From an uncultured Kiritimatiellota bacterium (GTDB taxonomy: Bacteria; Verrucomicrobiota; Kiritimatiellia; RFP12; DVOR01), in NCBI GenBank assembly GCA_944391055.1, contig CALXSF010000006.1:62001-126000 (forward strand): a stretch of 64,000 nt of DNA. Direction: 5' to 3'. Position 1 is the first letter of the stretch; each line of letters opens with the position of its first letter. The notes beneath the pieces are model-generated. The model had not been told where the DNA came from and did no database searches. It saw only the letters and a list, made by a program, of their open reading frames with translations. Below are positions 1 to 7,662 of the stretch, piece by piece. Position numbers and translations under genes: made by a program.

Positions 1-1065
1 TTTGCGCGTGTCGGAGTCTGGTTCCGGATTCGTTTCCCCTTCCTCCCGCCAAGGGGCGATCACCCAACGCTGAATGTTCCCCTGACCGTCCAAATCCGAG
101 CGGACAAACCACGTGTCGAACAGGTCGCGCACCTTTTCCAGATGGGCTAGGAAGCCTTTGGCGAAGCCCTCATGTCCACAGAGCTTGGGGGTGAAGGTCT
201 TGAGCAGTTGCCGCTCGTCCAGCGAGATGTTGTTTTCTCCAGGATAGAGGCTCAAGGCGATGAGCAGGAAATTGGGGAAGTCCATGCGGGCCACGGCGCG
301 CGCCTGTTGGGTTTCGCTCTGAGCCGCCTCCTTCTTGAGGCGGGTGAAATCCGCGCACAAATCCCAACGGCTCCGGAAATTCTCTTGCGATTCCTTGTCC
401 TTATACTGCTGCATCAGTCGGCTTTTGACCACATCGACATCCGCCAACTGCACGCCGCGGTTGTTCATCACCTCGAAATACTTGGCGATATCCGTTCGTT
501 CCGGCAAGGTGATTTGGTAGAGCAGAACCTGTTCTTTCAGAAACGTGCAAAAGGCGCCTTCCGGTTTCGCATAAGGGCGCTCGGCGTCAATCGCCTCCTC
601 CTCCTTATAGAAGGTATAGGTCGTGAAACGGAGACAAGCCGCGGCCATCGCCCTGACGGCGGGCTTTTCCAAGAAACTCTGTTCGCCTTCCTCAATCGCG
701 GTGTTGCCGACACAAAAGAAGGCGTCCAGAAAGCGCGATGCATCCGGGCGGTTCTCGAAGCACAACGGGCACGTCTTGATCAATCCCAAATGAACGGAGT
801 GAAAGAGATGACGGAAAAGCAACGTTAGGGTCGTCAGGCGCTGCTGGCCGTCCACCACCTCCAAGACATTCCCCTCCCGCTGCATCACCACCAGCGTGCC
901 CAGATAATAGTTCTTCCTTTTGGATGTAAAAGCCAGCCACAGGTCTTCCAGCAGCTGGTCAATCTCGCGCTCGCCCCACGCATACGACCGTTGATAGAGC
1001 GGAATCCGAAAACGCGCACTCCCATTCAGCAATTCGCCCAAGTTATAACGTTTTATGTTTCCCAT
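1..1065 (-). CDS. DUF262 (GmrSD-N-like) protein, C-terminus off window
   Basis: The frame is open from an ATG at 1065 to the window edge, giving 355 residues with no stop, so the C-terminus lies outside. The N-terminus has the DUF262 signatures: an I-P-L-Y-Q-R-x-Y-x-W block near residues 21-30 and V-D-G-Q-Q-R-L-T-T-L near residue 71. DUF262 is the N-terminal ParB/Srx-like domain of GmrS-type modification-dependent restriction enzymes and of several other phage-defence proteins. A DUF1524 (HNH nuclease) domain often follows it, but that part cannot be seen. The ATG is 3 nt after the stop of the gene at 1069-2487, another DUF262 protein, so the two are almost certainly co-transcribed and coupled. 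Role in defence is inferred from family and pairing. Confidence 0.85.
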   Translation of the reverse strand, partial: MGNIKRYNLGELLNGSARFRIPLYQRSYAWGEREIDQLLEDLWLAFTSKRKNYYLGTLVVMQREGNVLEVVDGQQRLTTLTLLFRHLFHSVHLGLIKTCPLCFENRPDASRFLDAFFCVGNTAIEEGEQSFLEKPAVRAMAAACLRFTTYTFYKEEEAIDAERPYAKPEGAFCTFLKEQVLLYQITLPERTDIAKYFEVMNNRGVQLADVDVVKSRLMQQYKDKESQENFRSRWDLCADFTRLKKEAAQSETQQARAVARMDFPNFLLIALSLYPGENNISLDERQLLKTFTPKLCGHEGFAKGFLAHLEKVRDLFDTWFVRSDLDGQGNIQRWVIAPWREEGETNPEPDSDTRK

Positions 1066-1068
1066 GAA

Positions 1069-2487
1069 TTAAACCTTCTTCTCGGTCATCGTCTTGCAGA
1101 CAACCGAGTTCTCGTCGTTAAACGGACTCAAAGTAAACGGACTCAAAGTCCCCCTCCTGTCCCTTTCGAGCTCGGCATCCAACCGCGACAACGCCCTGCC
1201 AAGCACCGGCAAGGTCGCCGCCGACGCAATCGCCTGGCACGCTTGCCTGAAATAGGTTTTGCCGGCGACGGAGAACATCAGGCGCCCGCTCGCGAAACGC
1301 TCATAGTAAGCCAGACGCCACAGCTGCTTATGGTGCGCCCCCAGCCCCGCCTCCCCGAATCGATCCACCAAAAGCAGGATCAGCGCCTCATAGACCGTCC
1401 GCGCATAACCATCGCCCACGCGCCACCACCCTTTATAGAAGCAATTTTCCCGATAAAACGCATGGAACACCTTCAACGTCTCGCTCCGGCAATCCTGCGT
1501 CGAATCGAACTTGCCCTCCTTAGGGAAAAGCCACAGCGCAAGCCGCGCATACGTCGCGGCATAGGCAAAGAACGACTCGCCATTGACGATCAGTCCATTC
1601 ACCTGCGCGGTCGGGTCGCAATCCGACGAAAGCCCATTCGCCAAGCGTTCACAGCCCCACCTCAGCCGCAACAAATCCGCCATCTCCGACGATTTGCCGC
1701 GCAGCAGAACCTCACACAGCCGGCTCACATTGTGCGCCGGGAGCACCTCGTCCACCCCTAGCGTGATCCCTTGGAACTCCCCCAAATCCTCTTGTCTGGA
1801 AAACGCCTTCTTCTCCTCGCCGCGGCACCCCCGTCGCGCCCAAAAAAGCAATGCCGTTAGCAACCCCTCCACGCGCTTCTCCGATTGCTCATCCGCGATT
1901 TCCTCCTCCCAGCGCCGCTCCAACTCCGTCATCCGCTCCGGCGAAGGCAACCGACCGCGTGCCATCGCGCCATAGTGATACGCCTTCAGCAGATTCTCCA
2001 CGGACAACGGCTTCCCGCGCCCGTTCTGCGTGTCAAACAACTGGAACGCATCATCTAGGTCATCCACGACGATAAACGCAATCTTGCACGCCCTCAGCCG
2101 ACCCTGCGTCTCTTCGGAAGGCTTCTTGAACACCTGTTCAACGACCTCCTTCGGCGTCCTCCCCTGCGTCTCCTGATTCGGGACAGACCTGAAGACCTTA
2201 CTCTCGTCCTCATCCAGCAACGCCAGCAGAGTCCGCAGCCGCTGTTGCCCATCCACAACGGCCCACGCCTCCCAGCCTTGTTCCTTGTCTTGTTCATGGA
2301 GAAGGATCAGCGTCCCCAGAAAATACTCCCCGCTAGGCGCCGCCTCGACATCCTCGAGTAGCTGCCGCACTTGCTCCGCCTCCCACGCATAATCCCGCTG
2401 ATAAGACGGAATCGACAACCTTCCACGATAGTTATCAAGGAACATCTTCACCGAGCAAAACCCGTCTGCCTCCTTCTCCTCCATCAT
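1069..2487 (-). CDS. DUF262 protein without visible HNH domain
   Basis: 472 residues from the first of two tandem ATGs, preceded by a GGAGAGAG purine stretch; a TTG 15 nt further upstream is less likely. Residues 26-35 carry I-P-S-Y-Q-R-D-Y-A-W and residues 77-84 V-V-D-G-Q-Q-R-L, the two conserved DUF262 blocks. The remaining ~370 residues are mostly helical and show no H-N-H or C-x2-C motif, so unlike GmrSD-type fusions this protein seems to lack its own nuclease. The last residues repeat L-S-P-F because of a 15-bp tandem duplication in the DNA. It is the first gene of a two-gene operon with the second DUF262 protein. Probable phage-defence module; the mechanism is unknown. Confidence 0.8.
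   Translation of the reverse strand: MMEEKEADGFCSVKMFLDNYRGRLSIPSYQRDYAWEAEQVRQLLEDVEAAPSGEYFLGTLILLHEQDKEQGWEAWAVVDGQQRLRTLLALLDEDESKVFRSVPNQETQGRTPKEVVEQVFKKPSEETQGRLRACKIAFIVVDDLDDAFQLFDTQNGRGKPLSVENLLKAYHYGAMARGRLPSPERMTELERRWEEEIADEQSEKRVEGLLTALLFWARRGCRGEEKKAFSRQEDLGEFQGITLGVDEVLPAHNVSRLCEVLLRGKSSEMADLLRLRWGCERLANGLSSDCDPTAQVNGLIVNGESFFAYAATYARLALWLFPKEGKFDSTQDCRSETLKVFHAFYRENCFYKGWWRVGDGYARTVYEALILLLVDRFGEAGLGAHHKQLWRLAYYERFASGRLMFSVAGKTYFRQACQAIASAATLPVLGRALSRLDAELERDRRGTLSPFTLSPFNDENSVVCKTMTEKKV
1120..1149. repeat. 15-bp perfect tandem duplication
   Basis: The unit aaacggactcaaagt occurs twice head to tail (1120-1134 and 1135-1149) inside the 3' end of the first DUF262 gene. It is in frame and adds five residues, so the product tolerates either copy number. 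Confidence 0.9.
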
Positions 2488-2591
2488 CTCTCTCCATAAC
2501 AAATCAATTCAAGTCTATGGACTCGGAAACAGCGATACCTCTACTCTATCATACGCGCCGTCTTAAGGCAACTCCCGCCACGCCAAGCGTG

Positions 2592-3919
2592 ATATGTCAT
2601 AGTCCTGTGCACCGAAGCGAAAGTTGACGCATTGCCTATGTGTCAATTGAATGTGCACCCAGGGAGGATACGTGGAAACAAACTTCAAGAGGCTTTACAT
2701 GCTCAAGATGAAAGCACGCTATGCCAAGGCCAAGACAAGGAAAGAACGCACGGCGCTCATCGACGAGGCCGTCGCGATGACGCATTATTCGCGCAAATAC
2801 GTCATCCGTCTGCTCAACGGGAGCCGCCGCCATCGCAAGCACCGCGGGCGCAAACCCTCCTACTCGCGCGACGCGCACCAACTCCTCATCCGGATCTGGC
2901 GGGCGGAAGGCTACATGTGCCCGCTCTACCTCAAGAGCATAATCGAAAGCGCCATCAGGGATTACGAGGAACTCGGCCACGACGTCCCCCCGGCGCTCGC
3001 CGACGAGCTCACGCGCATGAGCGCCTCCACGATGTACCGTATCCTGCGCCCCCACCACATCCGGCGCGCCCCCAACAAACGCTCCGGCAGCAAAGCCGCG
3101 CTCGCGGCCCAGATCCCCGCCGGCCCCGGCGCCCTCGAGGAAACCGGCGAACCCGGCATCCTCCAGGTGGACACCGTCGCGCTCTGCGGCGGCGACATGC
3201 ACGAAAGCTTCTTCTGGATCCTCCACGTCACCGACGCGGCCACCCAATAGGGCGCCCTCGCCCCCTGCTGGAACCGCGGCGCCGAGGCCACCGCCAACGC
3301 CCTCGCGCACCTCCTCGAACAACTCCCCTTCCCGCCAAAAGTTATCCATGTCGACAACGGCAGCGAATTCCTCAACCACCACCTCCTCGCCTTCCTCAAA
3401 ACCCACCACCCCGACGTCCGGCTCACCCGCTCCCGCCCCTACCGCAAAAACGACAACAACCGCATCGAGCAAAAGAACGGCTCCGTCGTCCGCGCCCTCT
3501 TCGGCGACCTCCGCTTCGACGACCACGCCCAGCTCGCCCCCCTCACCGCCCTCTGCGACCAATGGAGCCTCCTGCACAACCTCGCCATCCCCTGCCGCCG
3601 CCAAGTGGCGCACCACCGCCACGTCACCTCGCACGGCGTCACCCACATCCGCGCCTTCGACCGCCCCCAAACCCCCTGGCAGCGCCTCAACGCCCTCCGC
3701 CCCCAACCGCCCCCTCCCCGCATCAACGCCATCCGACTCCGCCGAACCTGCGAACGCACGCTCAACCACCTCTACCAGACGCAGAAACCCTGACCCTCGT
3801 TGGGGGCGGGGCGGGATCCCGCCCCGCCCCCAACGACGCCCCCTCCCTTCGGTGCACATCCTAATGACACATCAACCCTCCGCTTACCCTCCCTTCGGTG
3901 CACTTTTCATTTGACATAT
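2592..3919 (+). mobile_element. Insertion sequence with double subterminal repeats
   Basis: About 1.33 kb bounded by inverted repeats. Each end carries two copies of a TGTCA-N7/10-GTGCACC motif exactly 46 bp apart. Left outer copy 2592-2617, left inner 2640-2659; right inner 3851-3870, right outer 3893-3919 (reverse complement). The outer copies share atatgtca and gtgcaccgaag; the inner copies match at 17 of 20 positions. The double motif looks like paired transposase-binding sites. No clear target duplication is visible. The single gene inside is a DDE transposase broken by one stop codon. The right end abuts the 613-bp duplicated segment that holds the first PEP-CTERM gene. Confidence 0.8.
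2672..3793 (+). pseudogene. Integrase-fold (DDE) transposase with in-frame TAG
   Basis: One reading frame runs from a GTG at 2672 (preceded by AGGGAGG at 2661-2667) to a TGA ending at 3793, 373 codons, but TAG at 3248-3250 interrupts it at codon 193. Residues before the stop contain a basic helix-turn-helix-like region and the first catalytic Asp (L-Q-V-D-T, residue 167). After the stop the frame continues with V-D-N-G-S-E-F (Asp 228) and N-R-I-E-Q (Glu 266), giving a plausible rve-type D-D-E triad. Nothing else is wrong with the frame, so inactivation is recent or the stop is suppressed. The exact IS family was not assigned. Confidence 0.85.
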
Positions 3920-3923
3920 TACG

Positions 3924-4536
3924 GGTAGACCATTTCCCAACCAACGTAGCCTCTTTTCCCAAAACGCAGGGCTCCCCTCAACAAAATGGCCTGCGGGTGA
4001 ACCGCAGGCCTATCATGTGCCGGAGCGTACCCCCTTATGCGGTTCTCCGCCTCAACATCACCCCGGCCATGCCCAACGCCAACAACGCCAACGCCGTTGG
4101 CTCGGGGACGGCCCATGTGCCGGTCTGCCAATTCGACGCAACTGGGTTAAAGGACGCATCGCCCAAGTAAAAAACCGGATTTGTAGAAGTATCCCCCTCG
4201 TCCCATGTTTGTTTAAGCGAAACGGCAAATCCATTTTCGGTAACAAGGATAACGAAGTAGTCCCCATGTGAATTGGAGGGGGCATTGACCCACGTCCCAT
4301 TGTTGACATAATAGTAACCGCCGGCCGCCGTGATGGCAGAAGAACCATAAACCAAATCATCACTTGGCGTGACCTGCCCATACTCTTGTCCTTGGAGGTA
4401 GGAAACGATGTTTGCCTGCGTCCAACTCGATCCTGCTGCGCACTGCACGATATAGGCTGTCCCGCTTTGGAAATCCGGCAACAAACTATATGCACTCCAA
4501 GACGAAACGGCAGAAAATACGTTGCCGCACAAAAAC
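3924..4536. repeat. Duplicated segment, copy 1 (pairs with 6249-6852)
   Basis: About 613 bp that reappears, with scattered single-base changes and one 9-bp deletion, at 6249-6852 in the same orientation. It includes a terminator hairpin and almost the whole of a PEP-CTERM protein gene. The left edge begins within a few bases of the insertion sequence end. Confidence 0.9.
3981..4010 (-). terminator. Terminator after PEP-CTERM gene, copy 1
   Basis: Perfect 9-bp stem ggcctgcgg (3988-3996) / ccgcaggcc (4002-4010) with a 5-nt loop. Read on the minus strand it is followed by ATTTTG, downstream of the stop at 4035. Confidence 0.75.
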
Positions 4537-4565
4537 AGAAGAGGAAGCAAAAAGCCATATTTCAT
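4035..4565 (-). CDS. PEP-CTERM sorting-signal protein, copy 1
   Basis: 176 residues: an N-terminal signal peptide (M-K-Y-G-F-L-L-P-L-L-F-L-C-G), a compact secreted domain rich in Tyr, Gly, Ser and Thr, and a C-terminal V-P-E-P motif followed by a hydrophobic helix and a terminal R-R-R cluster. That tripartite tail is the PEP-CTERM signal recognised by exosortases, which cleave it in the inner membrane during export. A strong AGGAGG lies 8 nt before the ATG. It sits 23 nt downstream of a truncated surface-protein gene on the same strand. A near-identical copy lies at 6360-6881. The matching exosortase is encoded at 50587-52206. Function of the secreted domain is not recognised. Confidence 0.9.
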   Translation of the reverse strand: MKYGFLLPLLFLCGNVFSAVSSWSAYSLLPDFQSGTAYIVQCAAGSSWTQANIVSYLQGQEYGQVTPSDDLVYGSSAITAAGGYYYVNNGTWVNAPSNSHGDYFVILVTENGFAVSLKQTWDEGDTSTNPVFYLGDASFNPVASNWQTGTWAVPEPTALALLALGMAGVMLRRRTA

Positions 4566-4588
4566 GAGAGGACCTCCTAAAGATTCAA

Positions 4589-5338
4589 TCAGTTATTGGC
4601 AGTCTCCGGCGCTTTGACCGTCGCAAGACCTGTTTGTTTGCTGATATAGACAGCCTGACCAGGGGCCAAGCTGATGGAAATTGGCTTGGCGATGCCTGGG
4701 ATGGGCAAATCGCACCAAGCATGCTGAGTTTCGTTCCAGTAAGCATAAGCGCTATAAGAACTCGTATCTGAATCCCAAACCGTCAAGGTATCCCCTTGCG
4801 TCAAGCCTTCCCAGGCATAATCGTTCACATCGCATGATACGGGCCAAACCGGCGCGATTTGCGCCCAAACTGGAACGTCTTCGGCGCCAAATGTGATGGC
4901 TTTCGCCTCCACTTTCCCAGAAAGGACAATCTGGCCGCTCGTGTTTTTATGGATATAGACGGCCTGGCCAAAAGGAAGGGTCGCCATCGAAGGCGTGGCG
5001 AGCGAAGGGATAGGTAAATCACACCAAGCCCCTTTATCCTCGATCCAATAGAGATATGATGTGTAAGCCGAAGACTCCGAATCGAATATGCAAAGAGTGT
5101 CTCCCTCAGAAAATCCTGAAGAGAAAACCTCGTTCAACAGAACCTCTTCCTTGTCACCCAAATCAACGAACGGGGTGCCAATTTGGTACCACTTGCCGGC
5201 CTGCATCTCGATGGTGGTGTACCCCACGATGTCGCTTTCGACGGCGGCGGATAAAGGGGCGTTTTCCTTAGGCCATTCTGGTGCTACGCGCAGACGGTCA
5301 TCCCATTTGGACACGGCGATGGGAGGATGTCCCAACAA
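4589..5338 (-). pseudogene. 5'-truncated two-repeat surface protein
   Basis: The frame opens just after a TGA at 5351-5353 and has only TTG codons near its start, with no signal peptide and no ribosome-binding site. From about residue 45 it holds two copies of a ~90-residue module, each with G-D-T-L, a D-S-x-x-S-x-Y-x-x-Y-x-Y-W stretch, A-W-C-D-L-P-I-P and G-Q-A-V-Y-I. Such modules would normally follow an export signal, so the 5' end seems lost, perhaps when the zeta operon upstream was joined to it; an A6 run at 5341-5346 could alternatively mark a frameshift. It precedes the copy 1 PEP-CTERM gene by 23 nt. Function unknown, probably cell-surface. Confidence 0.6.
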
Positions 5339-5383
5339 ATAAAAAAGGGCTCAAGGGAGGCCTCGAAAGTCGGTCGGGATGGA

Positions 5384-6016
5384 TTAGCTGTCTGGGAGTA
5401 GGGCGTCGTAAAGATCGGCCGCCCACGATTGGGAGGGCCTAGGGTATTTGGGGACGAGGCGCCCTTCTGCGGTACGGAAAAGCGGTGTCCAGTCCGGCTC
5501 CACGCCGGGAAGGACATCTTCGGAATTGTCATAGAAATAAGCGCGATCGACGAACGTGGCGGCACGGACGGCATTGGCCATCGAACGGGTGTAGCGTGCG
5601 ACAATTTTCTCGATAGGAACGGCGTGACCGCCTTGGAGGTAACGCGTGGCCACGCGTTTGGCATTGATGACGGGAGAGACGGTGCCGACAAAAAAGAGGC
5701 GAATGAAAAAACCTCGGCGATGGGCCCGGCGTAGGAAATCAAGCTTCTCTTGTGTGGAGAAGACCGTTTCAAAGGCGAAGTCGCGCCCTTCCCGTAAGCA
5801 AGTTTCCCGCCGTTCGGTCGCCAGAACCGCGGCCCGCAGAACGGATGTTTGATCGTTCCAGCCTCCCAATTCATGCTCCGCGATGTCGTCTGGATTGATA
5901 TACATACATCCAGCCATCCATTTGTGCCGCAACTCACGCAATTGGAAGGTAATAGAAGTTTTCCCGGAACCGTTTGGCCCGGCAACGACAATCAATCTTG
6001 GCCGCTGCGCGTTCAC
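5384..6016 (-). CDS. Zeta-type toxin (nucleoside-sugar / small-molecule kinase)
   Basis: 210 residues beginning with GTG. Residues 11-19 are a Walker A loop (A-G-P-N-G-S-G-K-T-S), followed by N-P-D-D-I-A and F-A-F-E-T-V-F-S, then F-F-V-G-T; this order is typical of the chromosomal zeta-toxin family, whose best-known members phosphorylate UDP-N-acetylglucosamine and block wall synthesis. The start overlaps the stop of the upstream 62-residue gene as GTGA, the usual antitoxin-toxin coupling. The family match is strong; the substrate here is inferred. It lies between two copies of the PEP-CTERM gene, which suggests it arrived with, or helps maintain, the duplicated region. Confidence 0.85.
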   Translation of the reverse strand: MNAQRPRLIVVAGPNGSGKTSITFQLRELRHKWMAGCMYINPDDIAEHELGGWNDQTSVLRAAVLATERRETCLREGRDFAFETVFSTQEKLDFLRRAHRRGFFIRLFFVGTVSPVINAKRVATRYLQGGHAVPIEKIVARYTRSMANAVRAATFVDRAYFYDNSEDVLPGVEPDWTPLFRTAEGRLVPKYPRPSQSWAADLYDALLPDS

Positions 6017-6201
6017 GCCCGCAACGCTCTTTCCTGGGCGGCGGCGGCACGAATCGTCTGCCGAAGCGCGGACTCAAACCGAGCCTGCGCACTCTGGCTT
6101 TTGCGCAACACTTCGGCGTGGAAGGCCTTGATGACGGCCTCCCACTGCGTCTGCGCCTCTGGGTCGCGCGAGATTGGGATTGGCTCCGCTTTCATATTCA
6201 T
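6013..6201 (-). CDS. Small antitoxin-like partner of zeta toxin
   Basis: 62 residues, acidic then basic, predicted helical, with no recognised domain (starts M-N-M-K-A-E-P, ends E-R-A-L-R-A). The stop overlaps the toxin start (GTGA), so the pair is translationally coupled with the antitoxin first. There is no Shine-Dalgarno sequence; the -10 element TATACT is only 6 nt before the ATG, so the mRNA is probably leaderless. Antitoxin role is inferred from position and size; a second in-frame ATG lies two codons downstream. Confidence 0.7.
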   Translation of the reverse strand: MNMKAEPIPISRDPEAQTQWEAVIKAFHAEVLRKSQSAQARFESALRQTIRAAAAQERALRA

Positions 6202-6207
6202 GCCCCA

Positions 6208-6236
6208 AGTATAGCACAATATACGTGAATGGCTAA
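6208..6236 (-). promoter_or_regulatory. Promoter of antitoxin/zeta operon
   Basis: On the minus strand, TTAGCC (6231-6236), 17 nt, then TATACT (6208-6213) preceded by TGC, an extended -10. Transcription would begin at or very near the ATG at 6201. Confidence 0.6.
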
Positions 6237-6248
6237 TCCGTTGAGTCA

Positions 6249-6852
6249 GGTAGACCATTGCCCAACCAACGTAGCCTCTTTTCCCAGAACGCAGGGCTCC
6301 CCTCAACAAAATGGCCTGCGGCCGAACCGCAGGCCTATCATGCACCGGAACGTGCCTCCTTATGCGGTTCTTCGCCTCAACATCACCCCGACCATGCCCA
6401 ACGCCAACAACGCCAACGCTGTTGGCTCGGGAACGGCCCATGTGCCGGTCTGCCAATTCGACGCAACTGGGTTAAAGGACGTATCGCCCAAGTAAAAAAC
6501 CGGATTTGTAGAAGTATCCCCCTCGTCCCATGTTTGTTTAAGCGAAACGGCAAATCCATTTTCGGCAACAAGGATAACGAAGTAATCCCCATGTGAATTG
6601 GAGGGGGCATTGACCCACGTCCCATTGTTGACATAATAGTAACCGCCGGCCGCCGTGATGGTAGAAGAACCATAAACCAAATCATCACTTGGCGTGACCT
6701 GTCCATACTCTTGTCCTTGGAGATAGGAAACGATGTTTGCCTGCGTCCAACTCGATCCTGCTGAGCACTGCACGATATAGGCTGTCCCGTTTTGGAAATC
6801 CGGCAACAAACGATATGCACTCCAAGACGAAAATACGTTGCCGCACAAAGAC
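6249..6852. repeat. Duplicated segment, copy 2 (pairs with 3924-4536)
   Basis: Direct-orientation copy of 3924-4536, about 604 bp. The only length change is a 9-bp in-frame deletion near 6831, which removes three residues at the signal-peptide cleavage region. Confidence 0.9.
6306..6335 (-). terminator. Terminator after PEP-CTERM gene, copy 2
   Basis: Stem ggcctgcgg (6313-6321) / ccgcaggcc (6327-6335), loop ccgaa, followed on the minus strand by ATTTTG; equivalent to the hairpin at 3988-4010 with a changed loop. Confidence 0.7.
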
Positions 6853-6881
6853 AGCGCAAGATGCGTCATTGCATTTTGCAT
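6360..6881 (-). CDS. PEP-CTERM sorting-signal protein, copy 2 (altered 5' end)
   Basis: Near-identical to the product at 4035-4565 from residue ~20 onward, including the V-P-E-P / hydrophobic / R-R-R tail. The 5' end differs: homology stops at 6852, three residues at the signal-peptide cleavage site are missing, and possible starts at 6881 or 6869 give a weak, short leader (M-T-H-L-A-L-S-L-C-G) with no ribosome-binding site. It may be a silent or poorly exported copy. The frame stays open further upstream, but that part is not similar to copy 1. Confidence 0.65.
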   Translation of the reverse strand: MQNAMTHLALSLCGNVFSSWSAYRLLPDFQNGTAYIVQCSAGSSWTQANIVSYLQGQEYGQVTPSDDLVYGSSTITAAGGYYYVNNGTWVNAPSNSHGDYFVILVAENGFAVSLKQTWDEGDTSTNPVFYLGDTSFNPVASNWQTGTWAVPEPTALALLALGMVGVMLRRRTA

Positions 6882-6912
6882 CGATCGAGACAAAGTTTTA
6901 ACGCGATTTTGC

Positions 6913-6973
6913 TTGCGTTTTTGCGTGGGATGGGGTACCTTATTGATTGGATTTGAGAGGGGAACGGTCCCCT
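6913..6973 (+). promoter_or_regulatory. Probable promoter and structured leader of RRM gene
   Basis: TTGCGT (6913-6918), 17 nt, TACCTT (6936-6941) points rightward. The ~120-nt leader before the ATG at 7068 contains an agggga/tcccct hairpin near 6958-6973. Long structured leaders are common for cold-responsive RNA-binding proteins; that link is inference. Confidence 0.4.
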
Positions 6974-7067
6974 TTGGGTTCCTGGACCTGCGGGTCGCCC
7001 TCCCGTGCCGAGGGGGGTGTGCGCGCCAAAGCCTATCGACCGCGGCAACTTTCAGGAACGTATCCAG

Positions 7068-7496
7068 ATGGATATCTATGTCGGCAATCTTGCCTATGCG
7101 ACGGACGACGAGGGTCTCCGTGCCGCTTTCGCCGCGTATGGCGAGGTGTCTTCCGCCCATGTGGTGCTTGACCGCATGACGAACCGCTCCAAGGGCTTCG
7201 GCTTCGTGGAGATGCCCAACGCCGAGGAGGCGGGCGCGGCAATCGCGGCGCTGAACGGGGCGGAGTTGGATGGGCGCCCGCTGCGGGTGAACGAGTCGCA
7301 GCCGCGCCCGCGCGAGGAGCGCCCGCGGCGCCCGTTCGGCGAGCGGGGGGGCTTCGGGGATCGGCCTCGGCGCCCGTTCGGTGGGCGCGGCCGCGGCTTT
7401 GGCGACCGGCCGCCGCGCGGCGGTTTCGGCGGCGGGCGGGGGCGCGGGGGTTATGACCGCCGTGACCGCGACGAGCCGCGCGAGTCGCAGTGGTGA
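7068..7496 (+). CDS. RRM-domain RNA-binding protein with RGG tail
   Basis: 142 residues. Residues 1-80 form one RNA-recognition motif: RNP2 is I-Y-V-G-N-L (residues 3-8) and RNP1 is K-G-F-G-F-V-E-M near residues 41-48. The tail is a low-complexity Arg/Gly/Pro region with R-P-F-G and R-G-G-F-G repeats, resembling bacterial and plant glycine-rich RNA-binding proteins that act as RNA chaperones, often in the cold. The ATG at 7068 is chosen because it starts exactly at the RRM; upstream in-frame codons would add a non-conserved extension. It stands alone, followed by a strong terminator. Confidence 0.9.
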   Translation: MDIYVGNLAYATDDEGLRAAFAAYGEVSSAHVVLDRMTNRSKGFGFVEMPNAEEAGAAIAALNGAELDGRPLRVNESQPRPREERPRRPFGERGGFGDRPRRPFGGRGRGFGDRPPRGGFGGGRGRGGYDRRDRDEPRESQW

Positions 7497-7517
7497 GCGG
7501 TTTGCGCGTTTGGAAGG

Positions 7518-7549
7518 GCGCGGGGCTTTCGGGCCCCGCGCTTTTTTTT
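7518..7549 (+). terminator. Intrinsic terminator of RRM gene
   Basis: gcgcggggc / gccccgcgc stem around a short loop followed by T8, directly after the RRM gene. Confidence 0.85.
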
Positions 7550-7582
7550 GTCGTTTGGCGGGGTCGGGTTGGGGGCGGGGGC

Positions 7583-7611
7583 AAAAGAAAACCGCCCTTG
7601 GGGGAGGGCGG
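7583..7611 (-). terminator. Terminator of the arg operon
   Basis: Stem ccgccct (7592-7598) / agggcgg (7605-7611); on the minus strand it is followed by TTTTCTTTTG, 51 nt past the argD stop. Confidence 0.75.
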
Positions 7612-7662
7612 AAAGGCCGCGATGCGGCGCTTTTTTGGTTGTGGGGTTTGTGGGGTTGTCAA

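Noticed and set aside
2585-3927. Target-site duplication flanking the insertion sequence
   Set aside because: Bases outside the two ends (aagcgtg and tacgggt) do not match; no duplication can be claimed.
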